Part shown: one piece after another, positions 26,287 to 34,415 of the stretch | Layout of the letters: every line of letters begins with the position of its first letter | How positions within the stretch are numbered: position 1 is the first letter of the stretch | DNA from: Nitrospiria bacterium | GTDB lineage: Bacteria > Nitrospirota > UBA9217 | Direction of reading: 5' to 3' | Length of the DNA: 64,000 nt | Assembly: GCA_919901555.1 (NCBI GenBank) | Contig: CAKKPG010000022.1 | Span: 1-64,000 of the forward strand | Made by a program: the position numbers and the translations under genes | Notes under the pieces: generated by a model | Seen by the model: only the letters and a program-made list of their open reading frames with translations | Database searches by the model: none | What the model was told of the DNA's origin: nothing

Positions 26287-27465
26287 ATGATTCGTTTTGC
26301 AAGGCTTCTCGTCATGCTGTCTTTATTGGTGCTCGCTGCCGCGTACACAGCGGCGGCGCAGGAAAGCAGGACCGTGGCTGCCGAGGGCGTGGCCATGGTG
26401 CAGCAGGGCGCCCTGGACATTGCCCGGGACGCAGCGGTGGAAGACGCCCAGAAAAGGGCGGTAGAACAGGCCATCGGGATCCTCATCGACTCCCAGACCC
26501 AGGTTGAGAACTATCAGGTCATCAGCGATAAGATCCTGTCGCAGACCAAAGGCTACATCAAGCGGTACAGCATCGCCGGCGAGGTGAACGAAGGCTCGCT
26601 CCTTCGGGTGCGCATCAATGCGGAAGTGGCGCTCGGGAAGCTGGGTGACGACCTCTCCGCCATCGGCATCCTCCTCGGCCAGATGCACAAGCCCCGGACC
26701 ATGATCATGATCGCGGAGCAGAACATCGGGCAAGAGCTCTACGCCTGGTGGTGGGGCGCCCATGGACAGCAGACGGACCTGAGCGTGGTGGAAAACACCA
26801 TCATCGACAAATTCACCGAAAAGGGCTTTGAATTCGTGGACCACCAGGTGGCCGCCAAAGAGATAAAAGTGACGGCAGGCTATAAAGTCCAGGACCTTAC
26901 CGCGGACCAGGCCCGGACCCTCGGCAACCAGGCTGACGCCGAAGTGGTGATCGTGGGCAAGGCGATTGCCAAACTCCAGGGAGAGATCGGGGGCGGCATG
27001 AAATCAGCCCAGGCCGATCTGTCCGCCAGGGCGGTCCGAACCGACACCGGCCAGGTCATTGCGTCCGCTTCGACCCACGGTGCGGCGGTGCATATCAGCG
27101 AAATGACCGCGGGAAATGAAGCGCTCAAGAAGGCCGCGGCCGAAGCGGCGGACCAGATGCTGACCAAGATCCTTGCCGTCTACTCCAAGGAGGTCGGCGG
27201 CACCCGTTCAATCGCCATCACGGTGAACGGGCTGACCAAGACCCAGTTCGTGAAGTTCAAGGACGTTCTCCGGAACCAGGTGCGCGGGATCAAAGACCTC
27301 CACGAGCGCAGCTTCGCCGGCGCCACGGCAAAGATCGCCGTTGACTCCAAGAGCAGCGCCCAGGTGTTGTCCGACGAGCTGACCATGAGGAACTTCGGCA
27401 CCTTCGCCGTCGAAGTCACCGGCTCGACCGCCAATTCTCTCGAGCTTAAAGTCGTTCCCAAGTAA
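26287..27465 (+). CDS. FlgT-like exported protein
   Basis: 392 residues from the ATG at 26287 (AGGAGGT upstream). Residues 1-23 are a signal peptide ending TAAAQ. The N-terminal domain (about 25-115) matches the FlgT_N/LPP20-type fold: AEGVAMVQQGALDIARDAAVEDAQKRA and NYQVISDKILSQTKGYIKRY. The middle (DAEVVIVGKAIAK, SARAVRTDTGQVIASAST) resembles the CsgG-like middle domain of FlgT. FlgT stabilises the flagellar outer-membrane H-ring in vibrios; similar proteins occur without flagella, so the role here is uncertain. It is monocistronic, with its own promoter and a strong terminator hairpin. Confidence 0.75.
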   Translation: MIRFARLLVMLSLLVLAAAYTAAAQESRTVAAEGVAMVQQGALDIARDAAVEDAQKRAVEQAIGILIDSQTQVENYQVISDKILSQTKGYIKRYSIAGEVNEGSLLRVRINAEVALGKLGDDLSAIGILLGQMHKPRTMIMIAEQNIGQELYAWWWGAHGQQTDLSVVENTIIDKFTEKGFEFVDHQVAAKEIKVTAGYKVQDLTADQARTLGNQADAEVVIVGKAIAKLQGEIGGGMKSAQADLSARAVRTDTGQVIASASTHGAAVHISEMTAGNEALKKAAAEAADQMLTKILAVYSKEVGGTRSIAITVNGLTKTQFVKFKDVLRNQVRGIKDLHERSFAGATAKIAVDSKSSAQVLSDELTMRNFGTFAVEVTGSTANSLELKVVPK

Positions 27466-27478
27466 TCCCCTCATTGCC

Positions 27479-27510
27479 GTCCCTGCCCCTCGATGACGAG
27501 GGGCAGGGAC
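27479..27510 (+). terminator. Strong hairpin after the FlgT-like gene
   Basis: GTCCCTGCCCCTC and GAGGGGCAGGGAC form a perfect 13-bp stem with a 6-base loop, starting 14 bases after the stop. There is no strong T tract, but the stem is very stable and lies between convergent genes. Confidence 0.65.
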
Positions 27511-27577
27511 ACCCTCTTGTCTTGGATGATTCCGGCATGGCTCTGGCCCGGGCGGGTGCGGAAGATCATCTTTTGAG

Positions 27578-27609
27578 GCAACTGCTCAGGTCAGCCGCTG
27601 AGCAGTTAC
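27578..27609. repeat. GTAACTACTCAGG-ended element, minimal copy B
   Basis: GCAACTGCTCAGG (27578-27590) and CTGAGCAGTTAC (27598-27609) form a 32-base palindrome. It is flanked on both sides by CTTTTGAG (27570-27577 and 27610-27617), a perfect 8-bp direct repeat. It provides the stop codon of the overlapping minus-strand gene. Confidence 0.7.
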
Positions 27610-30335
27610 CTTTTGAGATATATCTTCTGGTCCGGGAAAATCAGGTCAGGGTTCGCTATTTTATTGTCCCGCGCCACCCGTGGATAATTGAAAGGGTTCC
27701 CGGTGAACCGTTTGGATATGGCCCAGAGCGTGTCGCCCTTTTTCACGATATACAAATCGGCATCCAGAGGCATTTCCGGCGGAACGGTCAGCGTGAGGGG
27801 CTCCGGCGGAGCAGCGGGCGCCGGTTTCTGCTTTGGCGCCTTCGGCTCGGCAACCGGTTTTTTCTCCGCGGCAGCGGTCTCAACAGGTTTACTTTTCCCG
27901 GCATCTTCCCTGCTCGATTTTATACCGATGCTTAATAGATACAGGACGACAAGTACCACGGCGGCGATCCCGGCATATTTCAGCCAGTTCCTGCCCTCTT
28001 TCTCCGCAATGGATTCAGGATAACCTTGCCGGCGCTCTGCGGGCTTCGGTGCGTATTCCTTCCGTTCCTCGCGAGGAGCAGCCTCCTCCAATGATTCCGC
28101 CGCCTCTTCGGACCCCGTTGCTCGTGACTCGTAAGCGCCTTGAAGCGCCGGATGCTCCTGTTCTTCCGGCCCCTCTTCAGCGGCACTCGCGTCGTGTCCG
28201 GAATCACCCGGGACTTCCGGTTCCGGTGACGGACCTGCCGGCTCCTGCTCTTCCTTCTCTGCTGTTCGGAAAATTGTGGGCTCCTCAGGCTTGCTGATCT
28301 CTGTTTCTTGTGAAGTTTCCTGAACAGCCTCCGGCCGCAGCTCTTCCGTCTGTTGCCGCTCCTCAGTGGATTCCCGGAATACCGCAGGTTCTTCCGTCAT
28401 CACAGATTCTTCCGTCCGCGCGGGCTCTTCAGCCTCAAGAGGTTCAGCAGGTTTCAGCTCTTCCGGGACAACGGGTTCACGATGTTCCGCTGCCGTCGGG
28501 ACAACGTCCTCTGATGATGTGACTTCAGGCTGAGGCTCGATTACCGCTTCCGGCTCAGGCGCTGCTTCGGACGTTGATATGCTCTCCGGTGGAGGAGCGG
28601 AGACGTGGTCTGCATCCGGATCCCTATGCACATCGAGCATTTGAACATCCGCAGGCAGCGTACCGAACTGAACCGTTGCTTCCGGTTCAGATAGCGCAGC
28701 CGCAGGTTTTTCAAAGCTTCCGGCTTCTTCGAGAGTTTTCTGGATCTCTTCGGCCTTTTTCCCGGCATCCACGGACGCCGCGTCCAGGGAAGCCGGAGAA
28801 GCCGTTGCTTCAACGGCCTCCTGCTGCGGAACGGCTATGGGCTGTCCCTCCCCTTCGGCCATTTCAGGCGCGGCCTCCGGCTCGATGAGCGAAGGAACGA
28901 GCTCCGACGGGGCTGCTTCCATCTCCTTCGAAATGGCCCTCAGGAATCCCTTGACGAGGGCCCTGTCGAAATGCACGGCAAGGGCTTCCACGTTCAAAAT
29001 AAGCCGCACTGAACTCGCTTCGGGATAGCACCCGTACACAACGTGATGGGGCAGCACAATGGGTACGCCGCGCTGCGCCTCCAACCCCACCCGGCGCGGC
29101 CCGTAAATGGCCTCGGTAATGACCAGGGCGCGAAAGTCGCCGTTCTTCACGAGAAGCATGCGCCACTCCGGCGTCACCAGGGACCTTCTGCCGAAGACCA
29201 TGGCAAGATCAAGCACGGGCAGCAGCTCCCCCTCATGCTCGGTCACACCGGCCACAATGGGCTGCACGTTCGGCACCCGGCGGTAGGGCTTGAAGTCGAG
29301 CGTATCCTGCACTTCCGACCGCGGAAGGGCATGGCGCGCCCCAAGGAGGGAAAACTCCGTCACCTCCACCTCTTCACTGCCGAAGAGGGAAAAGAACCGG
29401 GAGTCGGGAGAATACCGCTCCGGCAAGGGCTTATCGTCCTTGTCGCCGGGCTGCGCGGACAACAGCGCTCCCAGGTCAACAAGGGGCAGGATCTCTCCGT
29501 GACGCACGGCAGCAACGCGCATCCAGCGCGACAGGGCTATGGGAGGAAGCGGCTTGAGATGGAAATCCTTGCTGAAAAGGGCGCCCTGGTCGGCGTCGAT
29601 GAGGAACCCGAAGCCCGCGCCCCCGATCTCCGCCGGAAGCATACGGGTCACCGTCCCCTGCTGCGGCAGCTTCATGGTCTGCGCCAGATGGATGACGGGT
29701 ATCACCGTTCCCCGGTGAAAGGCGATGCCGCGCACATACTGGGGGATGAGGGCAAGGCCCGACACCCTGCCGGGCTTCACCGAGTCTTTTTCAATTCCCG
29801 CCGCCGCTGCGGCAAAGGGTTCGCCGCCGCTTTCAAAAACCCTGATGGCGTTTATGGACGAGACATCCAGGCGCCGTGGAGCCGATACGAGAAATTCCGC
29901 CATGGGCGGCTCACGGTCGGCCTTCTGCACCCGGGTATAGAGAAGGGAAATATTGATCACCGGAATGAGATGGGAAGCATGGACGACGCAGGTATCCAGA
30001 ACGGGCGTTTTCAGGTATCCGGGCATGGGATAGACGGCGTCATCAGGAACGGTGACAGGGGCGATGTCACCGGCTACGACGAAGCCCGTGATCGTTTCCT
30101 GCTCCGACATGATCAGGATATGGCCTTTCATCTGCCGGGACATGGGCGCAAGGCCGATGCAGACCGAGAGGTCCGCCAGGGTCGCCGTGCGGCCGTCAAG
30201 GATCGACATGCCGGCAATACACGTGGGAGACAGGGGCAGGCGATGAATGGTCTGGACGTCCTTAACGGACAGAACATCGTCTTTCCAGACGCCGTAGTTC
30301 ATGCCGCCCAGGTTGAGCAGCAGCAATTCTCTCAT
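27606..30335 (-). CDS. Triple CheW-like domain / transmembrane / LysM fusion protein
   Basis: 909 residues. Three CheW-like modules occupy about 1-140, 148-300 and 325-475; each has a V..V..IHRLP- or I.G...R.G..-type beta core (ILDGRTATLADLSV; IAFHRGTVIPVIHLAQ; VTEHEGELLPVLDLAMVFG). A long Glu/Pro/Ala-rich region (about 485-775) follows, then one membrane helix (YAGIAAVVLVVLYLLSIGI) near 785-803. The C-terminus is a LysM domain (YIVKKGDTLWAISKRF through IYLKR). The order predicts cytoplasmic chemosensory scaffold domains tethered to peptidoglycan by a periplasmic LysM. No CheA or MCP is nearby. No ribosome site is visible before the ATG; TTGACA lies 32 bases upstream. Confidence 0.85.
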   Translation of the reverse strand: MRELLLLNLGGMNYGVWKDDVLSVKDVQTIHRLPLSPTCIAGMSILDGRTATLADLSVCIGLAPMSRQMKGHILIMSEQETITGFVVAGDIAPVTVPDDAVYPMPGYLKTPVLDTCVVHASHLIPVINISLLYTRVQKADREPPMAEFLVSAPRRLDVSSINAIRVFESGGEPFAAAAAGIEKDSVKPGRVSGLALIPQYVRGIAFHRGTVIPVIHLAQTMKLPQQGTVTRMLPAEIGGAGFGFLIDADQGALFSKDFHLKPLPPIALSRWMRVAAVRHGEILPLVDLGALLSAQPGDKDDKPLPERYSPDSRFFSLFGSEEVEVTEFSLLGARHALPRSEVQDTLDFKPYRRVPNVQPIVAGVTEHEGELLPVLDLAMVFGRRSLVTPEWRMLLVKNGDFRALVITEAIYGPRRVGLEAQRGVPIVLPHHVVYGCYPEASSVRLILNVEALAVHFDRALVKGFLRAISKEMEAAPSELVPSLIEPEAAPEMAEGEGQPIAVPQQEAVEATASPASLDAASVDAGKKAEEIQKTLEEAGSFEKPAAALSEPEATVQFGTLPADVQMLDVHRDPDADHVSAPPPESISTSEAAPEPEAVIEPQPEVTSSEDVVPTAAEHREPVVPEELKPAEPLEAEEPARTEESVMTEEPAVFRESTEERQQTEELRPEAVQETSQETEISKPEEPTIFRTAEKEEQEPAGPSPEPEVPGDSGHDASAAEEGPEEQEHPALQGAYESRATGSEEAAESLEEAAPREERKEYAPKPAERRQGYPESIAEKEGRNWLKYAGIAAVVLVVLYLLSIGIKSSREDAGKSKPVETAAAEKKPVAEPKAPKQKPAPAAPPEPLTLTVPPEMPLDADLYIVKKGDTLWAISKRFTGNPFNYPRVARDNKIANPDLIFPDQKIYLKR

Positions 30336-30467
30336 AGAGCTATATTGTGAGTCCTCATTCGGATTTTGTCAAGGGAAGCGCGCTCATAAAATTTTCGACG
30401 AACAGCGTCCCGTGCGTCGGTTTTTCCCTTTTTTCTTCGTTCTTCCCTCGTCCGCGACGGTCCTTCC

Positions 30468-31367
30468 TCACCCCACACCCACCATTCGCTTTGCGGAAAT
30501 GACGGTGTTCTTGAGCAGGATCGCTATGGTAACGGGTCCTACGCCTGTCGGCACGGGCGTAATGAGCGACGCCTTTTTTGAGACTGGTTCGAAATCGACG
30601 TCACCCACGGTCACGCCGTTGGGCAGCACGTTGATCCCGATGTCCACCACCACCGCCCCCTCTTTCACCATATCAGCCTTGATCAGCCCCGGCCGGCCCG
30701 TGGCCGTGCAAAGGATGTCGGCCTGCACCGTCTCGGCTCTGAGATCCGCCGTTTCGCGGTGGCAGACCGTGACCGTGGCTTCCCGGACCAGGAGCATCAT
30801 CGCCAGGGGTTTTCCTACTGCCAGGCTCTTGCCCACGACGACCGCCTTCTTGCCGCGGGGATCGATGCCGTAGTGTTCGAGCAGCCGCATCACCCCGTAG
30901 GGTGTGCACGGAAGGAACGTGGAGCGGACTGAGAAGGTATTGCCCGGCGCGAAAAGCTGGACCGTCGATTCGTCGGCCGAAAGTCTGCCGACGGATATGG
31001 CTCCCAGGCCGTCTACGTCCTTCTCGGGCGCAATGGCGTTCACGACCTTTCTGGTATCGATATGCTTCGGCAGCGGCATGAACATGAGGATGCCGTTCAC
31101 CCGTTCATCGTTGTTCAGGGTCTTGATCAGGTTCAGGAGCTCGTTCAGGGTCACCGCGGGCGGCATGGCGTGGTTGAAAATATCGATCCCGGCACGAACC
31201 GCGGCGTTCTGGATGGCCTGATAGTACATATAGGAGGACCGGTCCTCACCGACGAGCACCAGCGCCAAACCGGCCCTGATGCCGTGCTTCGCCAGCCGCT
31301 CGGTTTCGTCCTTGACCGCTGCTATGATTGTCGAGGCCAGCTCGCGGCCGTTCATGAGTTTCTTCAT
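30468..31367 (-). CDS. folD: Methylenetetrahydrofolate dehydrogenase/cyclohydrolase FolD
   Basis: 299 residues. The N-terminal SSYMYYQAIQNAA region contains the catalytic Tyr and is followed by VNGILMFMPLPKHID. The Rossmann part has VVVGKSLAVGKPLAMMLL, and the C-terminal TPVPTGVGPVTIAILLKNT (PTGVGP replaces the common PGGVGP). It interconverts methylene-, methenyl- and formyl-tetrahydrofolate using NADP. GAGGGA precedes the ATG. It is downstream of glpD on the same strand. Confidence 0.95.
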   Translation of the reverse strand: MKKLMNGRELASTIIAAVKDETERLAKHGIRAGLALVLVGEDRSSYMYYQAIQNAAVRAGIDIFNHAMPPAVTLNELLNLIKTLNNDERVNGILMFMPLPKHIDTRKVVNAIAPEKDVDGLGAISVGRLSADESTVQLFAPGNTFSVRSTFLPCTPYGVMRLLEHYGIDPRGKKAVVVGKSLAVGKPLAMMLLVREATVTVCHRETADLRAETVQADILCTATGRPGLIKADMVKEGAVVVDIGINVLPNGVTVGDVDFEPVSKKASLITPVPTGVGPVTIAILLKNTVISAKRMVGVG

Positions 31368-31430
31368 CGTACCATTCCCTCAACGCAATAGTGTGGTTTC
31401 GGCGCGATCTCCCGCGGTCTTCAGGTGCCT

Positions 31431-33032
31431 TCAGAAACCCCTGTCTTTTCTCAGCGTCTCAGTGAACTCCTGCACCCGGTGTTGCCGTTCCTCCTTGCTC
31501 CACCGCAGTTCTTTTCCGGCGATCTCCGCGATCATTGCTGCGGAGGACTCGCCGCGGGACGCGGTGATGCCCAGGTGCATTCGCCGGAGGACGATGTCGG
31601 AAAGGGTCTTTGCTCCTTCTTCGATCACGCTGTACGCCACCTGGGCGTACAGGTCTCTGCTCTCCGGAGAGATCGCCTTTCCCAGGCGCGGCTCCTGCTG
31701 CGCCATGTCCAGGACCCTCTCGGCACGGGAACCATAACAGCGGACCAGGTGGCCCACCGTTTCGGCGTCCATATGATATCGCGCTGAAAGCTCGGGCACA
31801 GCTTCCCGCATATAGGCGTCATAGCTCAGCGGCAACCCGCCGGGGAACGGTTTTTTGTCCGAGCTGCAGAATGTCCTGACTCCCAGCGCCTTACACGCCG
31901 CATCAACGGTATCCTTTGCCATATTTCGATAGGTCGTGTACTTTCCTCCGGCGATGGTGATGATCCTGCCCGTTCTGCCTTCTCTGATCACGCGGTGCTT
32001 GCGGGAAATCCTGCTTTCCCGCGCTCCCGAGAAGGCCAGCGGCCGTATGCCGGCATAGGTATAGAGGATCGCCTCTTTCGTAAGGTTCAGCCTGGGCAGG
32101 ATGCGCCTGCTTTCCGAGAGCAGGTAATTCACGTCGTCCCGGTCGGCGTGTACCTCGTCCAGGTCGCCGTCGTACTTTGTGTCCGTGGTCCCGATGAGGG
32201 AATAGGCGCTCAGGGGGATAATGAAGAACATCCGTCCGTCCCGGGAGGTTACGAACAGCGCCTGATCGGAGAGCTTCGGAAGAACCAGGTGGATGCCCTT
32301 TGTGGGATAAATGATCTTTTTTTGATCAATGCCGCCCATGGCTCTCACGCCGTCGACCCAGGGGCCCGCGGCATTAATAAGGACTTTTGAGCGGAACCGA
32401 AGCCTCTCCCCGGTGAGCACGTTCCTGGCCGAGACCGACACGACGGAGTTCTTCTCCTCTATCTTCTCCACCCGGTGATAATTGAGCACCGTCGCTCCCG
32501 CCTCGCGCGCCGAGACGATATTTTCTATCACAAGGCGTTCAGGCAGAAGGATCTGGTGGTCATAGAACAGGGCGCTTCCTTTGAGCCCATCGGCATTCAG
32601 GCGTGGTTCGAATGCGAGTGTCTTCTCCCTGCCCGACGTGAAGTAGTGCGGAATATCTTTTTCGTGGGACAGGATGTCGTAGAGATGGATCCCGGCAGAG
32701 ATCACCAGCCTCCCATGAGGGTCGTGCCGGTAAATGGGGATCAAAATCGGCATGGGATGGATGAGGTAGGGCGCGAGTCTGCGCAGAATGGCGCGTTCCC
32801 TGAGGGACTCGGCCACGAGGTCCATCTCAAAATTAGCGAGATACCGGAGGCCGCCGTGGATGAGCCGGGTGGACTTGGAACTTACGCCCGATGAGAAGTC
32901 CGCCTTTTCGAGAAGGAGGGTCGAGAGCCCGCGGAGCGCGGCATCACGGGCGACGCCGGCCCCGGTGATGCCCCCGCCCACAACGGTGAGGTCGAACACC
33001 TGATCACGACTGTTTTCCCCTGTGGTGGACAT
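31431..33032 (-). CDS. glpD: FAD-dependent glycerol-3-phosphate dehydrogenase
   Basis: 533 residues. The N-terminal FAD site is DLTVVGGGITGAGVARDAALRG, followed by LLEKADFSSGVSSKSTRLIHGGLRYL, a GlpD signature. ILINAAGPWVDGVRAM and the C-terminal GGKYTTYRNMAKDTVD complete the DAO fold, with a helical C-terminal domain. It oxidises glycerol 3-phosphate to DHAP and passes electrons to quinones at the membrane. A glycerophosphodiesterase lies upstream, so both act in glycerolipid breakdown. GGAGAG precedes the ATG. Confidence 0.95.
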   Translation of the reverse strand: MSTTGENSRDQVFDLTVVGGGITGAGVARDAALRGLSTLLLEKADFSSGVSSKSTRLIHGGLRYLANFEMDLVAESLRERAILRRLAPYLIHPMPILIPIYRHDPHGRLVISAGIHLYDILSHEKDIPHYFTSGREKTLAFEPRLNADGLKGSALFYDHQILLPERLVIENIVSAREAGATVLNYHRVEKIEEKNSVVSVSARNVLTGERLRFRSKVLINAAGPWVDGVRAMGGIDQKKIIYPTKGIHLVLPKLSDQALFVTSRDGRMFFIIPLSAYSLIGTTDTKYDGDLDEVHADRDDVNYLLSESRRILPRLNLTKEAILYTYAGIRPLAFSGARESRISRKHRVIREGRTGRIITIAGGKYTTYRNMAKDTVDAACKALGVRTFCSSDKKPFPGGLPLSYDAYMREAVPELSARYHMDAETVGHLVRCYGSRAERVLDMAQQEPRLGKAISPESRDLYAQVAYSVIEEGAKTLSDIVLRRMHLGITASRGESSAAMIAEIAGKELRWSKEERQHRVQEFTETLRKDRGF

Positions 33033-33081
33033 GGTGCGCTCTCCGCTGCAGCAATAGGATCAGGATGTTCCCTATGAAAGC

Positions 33082-33247
33082 GTCACTACTCAGGGCTTAA
33101 AAAAGACCATACAAGAGAGGGACTATTCATGCAAAGGCGCAAAGGTCGCAAAGAAAATCTAATCGTTCGTTCTTAAAAAACCCTTTGCGTACTTTGCGTC
33201 TTTGCGCGAGAAGCCTTTGTTTCGTCTTTTTTGACCTGAGCAGTTAC
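33082..33247. repeat. GTAACTACTCAGG-ended element, copy C
   Basis: The ends GTCACTACTCAGGGC (33082-33096) and GACCTGAGCAGTTAC (33233-33247) are inverted. The flanks ATGAAAGC and ATGAAATC match at seven of eight bases. Inside is a second palindrome built from GCAAAGGCGCAAAGG (left) and CTTTGCGTCTTTGCG (right) words. The element lies about 50 bases upstream of glpD. The remaining ~130 bases up to 33376 hold no recognisable feature. Confidence 0.65.
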
Positions 33248-33376
33248 ATGAAATCATGGTATGGCGAACGGCCGGGCGCTTGCCCCGTTCCCGGTCTTTC
33301 GCGGCGGCGCTCGGAAAAAGATCGTGTCCCTCGGGAGCACGCCCCCCTGCCGGTCCGGCCCGTTGTTGTGCGGCAG

Positions 33377-34072
33377 TTAACTTCGGCTTCCCAGAAGGTT
33401 CTTGAGCAGGACCGGTTTATTGGTATAGATGCCGTCCACACCCGAGGCGGCAAGCTTTCTCATGTCCTCTTCTTCGTCCACGGTCCATACATACACTTTT
33501 ATCTTCTTTGCACGGCAGGCCGCGATCAACTCCTCGTTCACGGCCTTTTTTTTCACGCTGACGATGTTGTAGCCCTTGGCCTTGTATCCATTCAGCTCCT
33601 GAGGCGTAAGCTCCTCGAATATCTGGGCCGTATGGGCGCTCGGCATGATCCGGCGAACTTCCGTGACCTCCCGCTCTTTGAAGGAGGAAACGAGAACCGG
33701 ACCTTTGTATCCCGAGCCGAGGATGTGGGCCGCGCAGAGCCCTCCCGCGCCGTCGCTTTTGATTTCGAAGTTCAGGACCGTCTTGCCGGCAACCTCCTTC
33801 AGAACATCCGCGAGCGTGGGGATGGGCTCGCCGTTCTTGAGCCGTACGAGCGCAATTTCTTCGGCCGTCGACTGTTCGATGTCGATGGGGGCATCGGCGG
33901 TCCTGCCCGTGTCCTTGTCGTGCATGACGTAGAGCCGGTTGTCCCGGCTCTTCCGGATGTCGACCTCGATCATATCGACGGGAACGGCCAGGGCGAGGCG
34001 TACCGCCTCCAGGGAATTTTCGAGGGCGCGGGAAGAGTCGCCGCGATGGGCAATGGCTATGATCTTTCGCAT
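33377..34072 (-). CDS. Glycerophosphodiester phosphodiesterase
   Basis: 231 residues. The GDPD catalytic set is clear: IAIAHRGDSSRALENSLEAV (His-Arg and the Glu-Asn pair) followed by MIEVDIRKSRDNRLYVMHD (Glu, Asp and His). VLNFEIKSDGAGG supplies the later metal ligand, and VYVWTVDEEEDMRKLAASGVDGIYTN ends the TIM barrel. It hydrolyses glycerophosphodiesters to glycerol 3-phosphate, which GlpD next door can oxidise. No signal peptide, so cytosolic. There is no ribosome site; a -10 box ends six bases before the ATG, suggesting a leaderless message. Confidence 0.94.
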   Translation of the reverse strand: MRKIIAIAHRGDSSRALENSLEAVRLALAVPVDMIEVDIRKSRDNRLYVMHDKDTGRTADAPIDIEQSTAEEIALVRLKNGEPIPTLADVLKEVAGKTVLNFEIKSDGAGGLCAAHILGSGYKGPVLVSSFKEREVTEVRRIMPSAHTAQIFEELTPQELNGYKAKGYNIVSVKKKAVNEELIAACRAKKIKVYVWTVDEEEDMRKLAASGVDGIYTNKPVLLKNLLGSRS

Positions 34073-34078
34073 TGTCTA

Positions 34079-34106
34079 ATTATACCCAAATTTATAAAAA
34101 CCGCAA
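34079..34106 (-). promoter_or_regulatory. Promoter almost touching the glycerophosphodiesterase start
   Basis: On the minus strand TATAAT (34079-34084) ends six bases before the ATG; TTGCGG (34101-34106) sits 16 bases upstream of it. Transcription would start at or within a base or two of the ATG. Confidence 0.6.
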
Positions 34107-34415
34107 CCAGGGGACATGAGAAAAGCGTTCCGCACAGCCGCTCCGACGCATGATGAAGAAGTGAAAGGGCCCGTTGAAATCGTCACCAACAGGTCGTGAG
34201 AGAGATTCAGTATCGACGGGGAAAGCCGAAAGCGGTCGCTCAGGACGTTCCGTAAAACCTGCATGAGCATAAGGGCCAACGCCCGGAGACAGCGGTTTAT
34301 AACGCCGACTCCGGGGATCACGTGCGCCGCCGCCGGAGTTGGCGGATTGTTCATCCGGCCCGGTGGTCTGCCGTGAATGCATCAGGCAAGGCGAGCAGCC
34401 GCGCGTTTTTGCCTG
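34107..34415. other. Gap without a recognisable gene
   Basis: About 300 bases between the glycerophosphodiesterase promoter and the patatin gene. Two overlapping minus-strand ORFs of 92-96 codons cross it but show no ribosome site, no domain and strongly biased composition. I see no repeat or RNA here. Confidence 0.4.

Noticed and set aside
34076-34382. 92-96 codon minus-strand ORFs between glycerophosphodiesterase and patatin genes
   Set aside because: Two overlapping frames, no ribosome site, no domain, and the region includes the glycerophosphodiesterase promoter.
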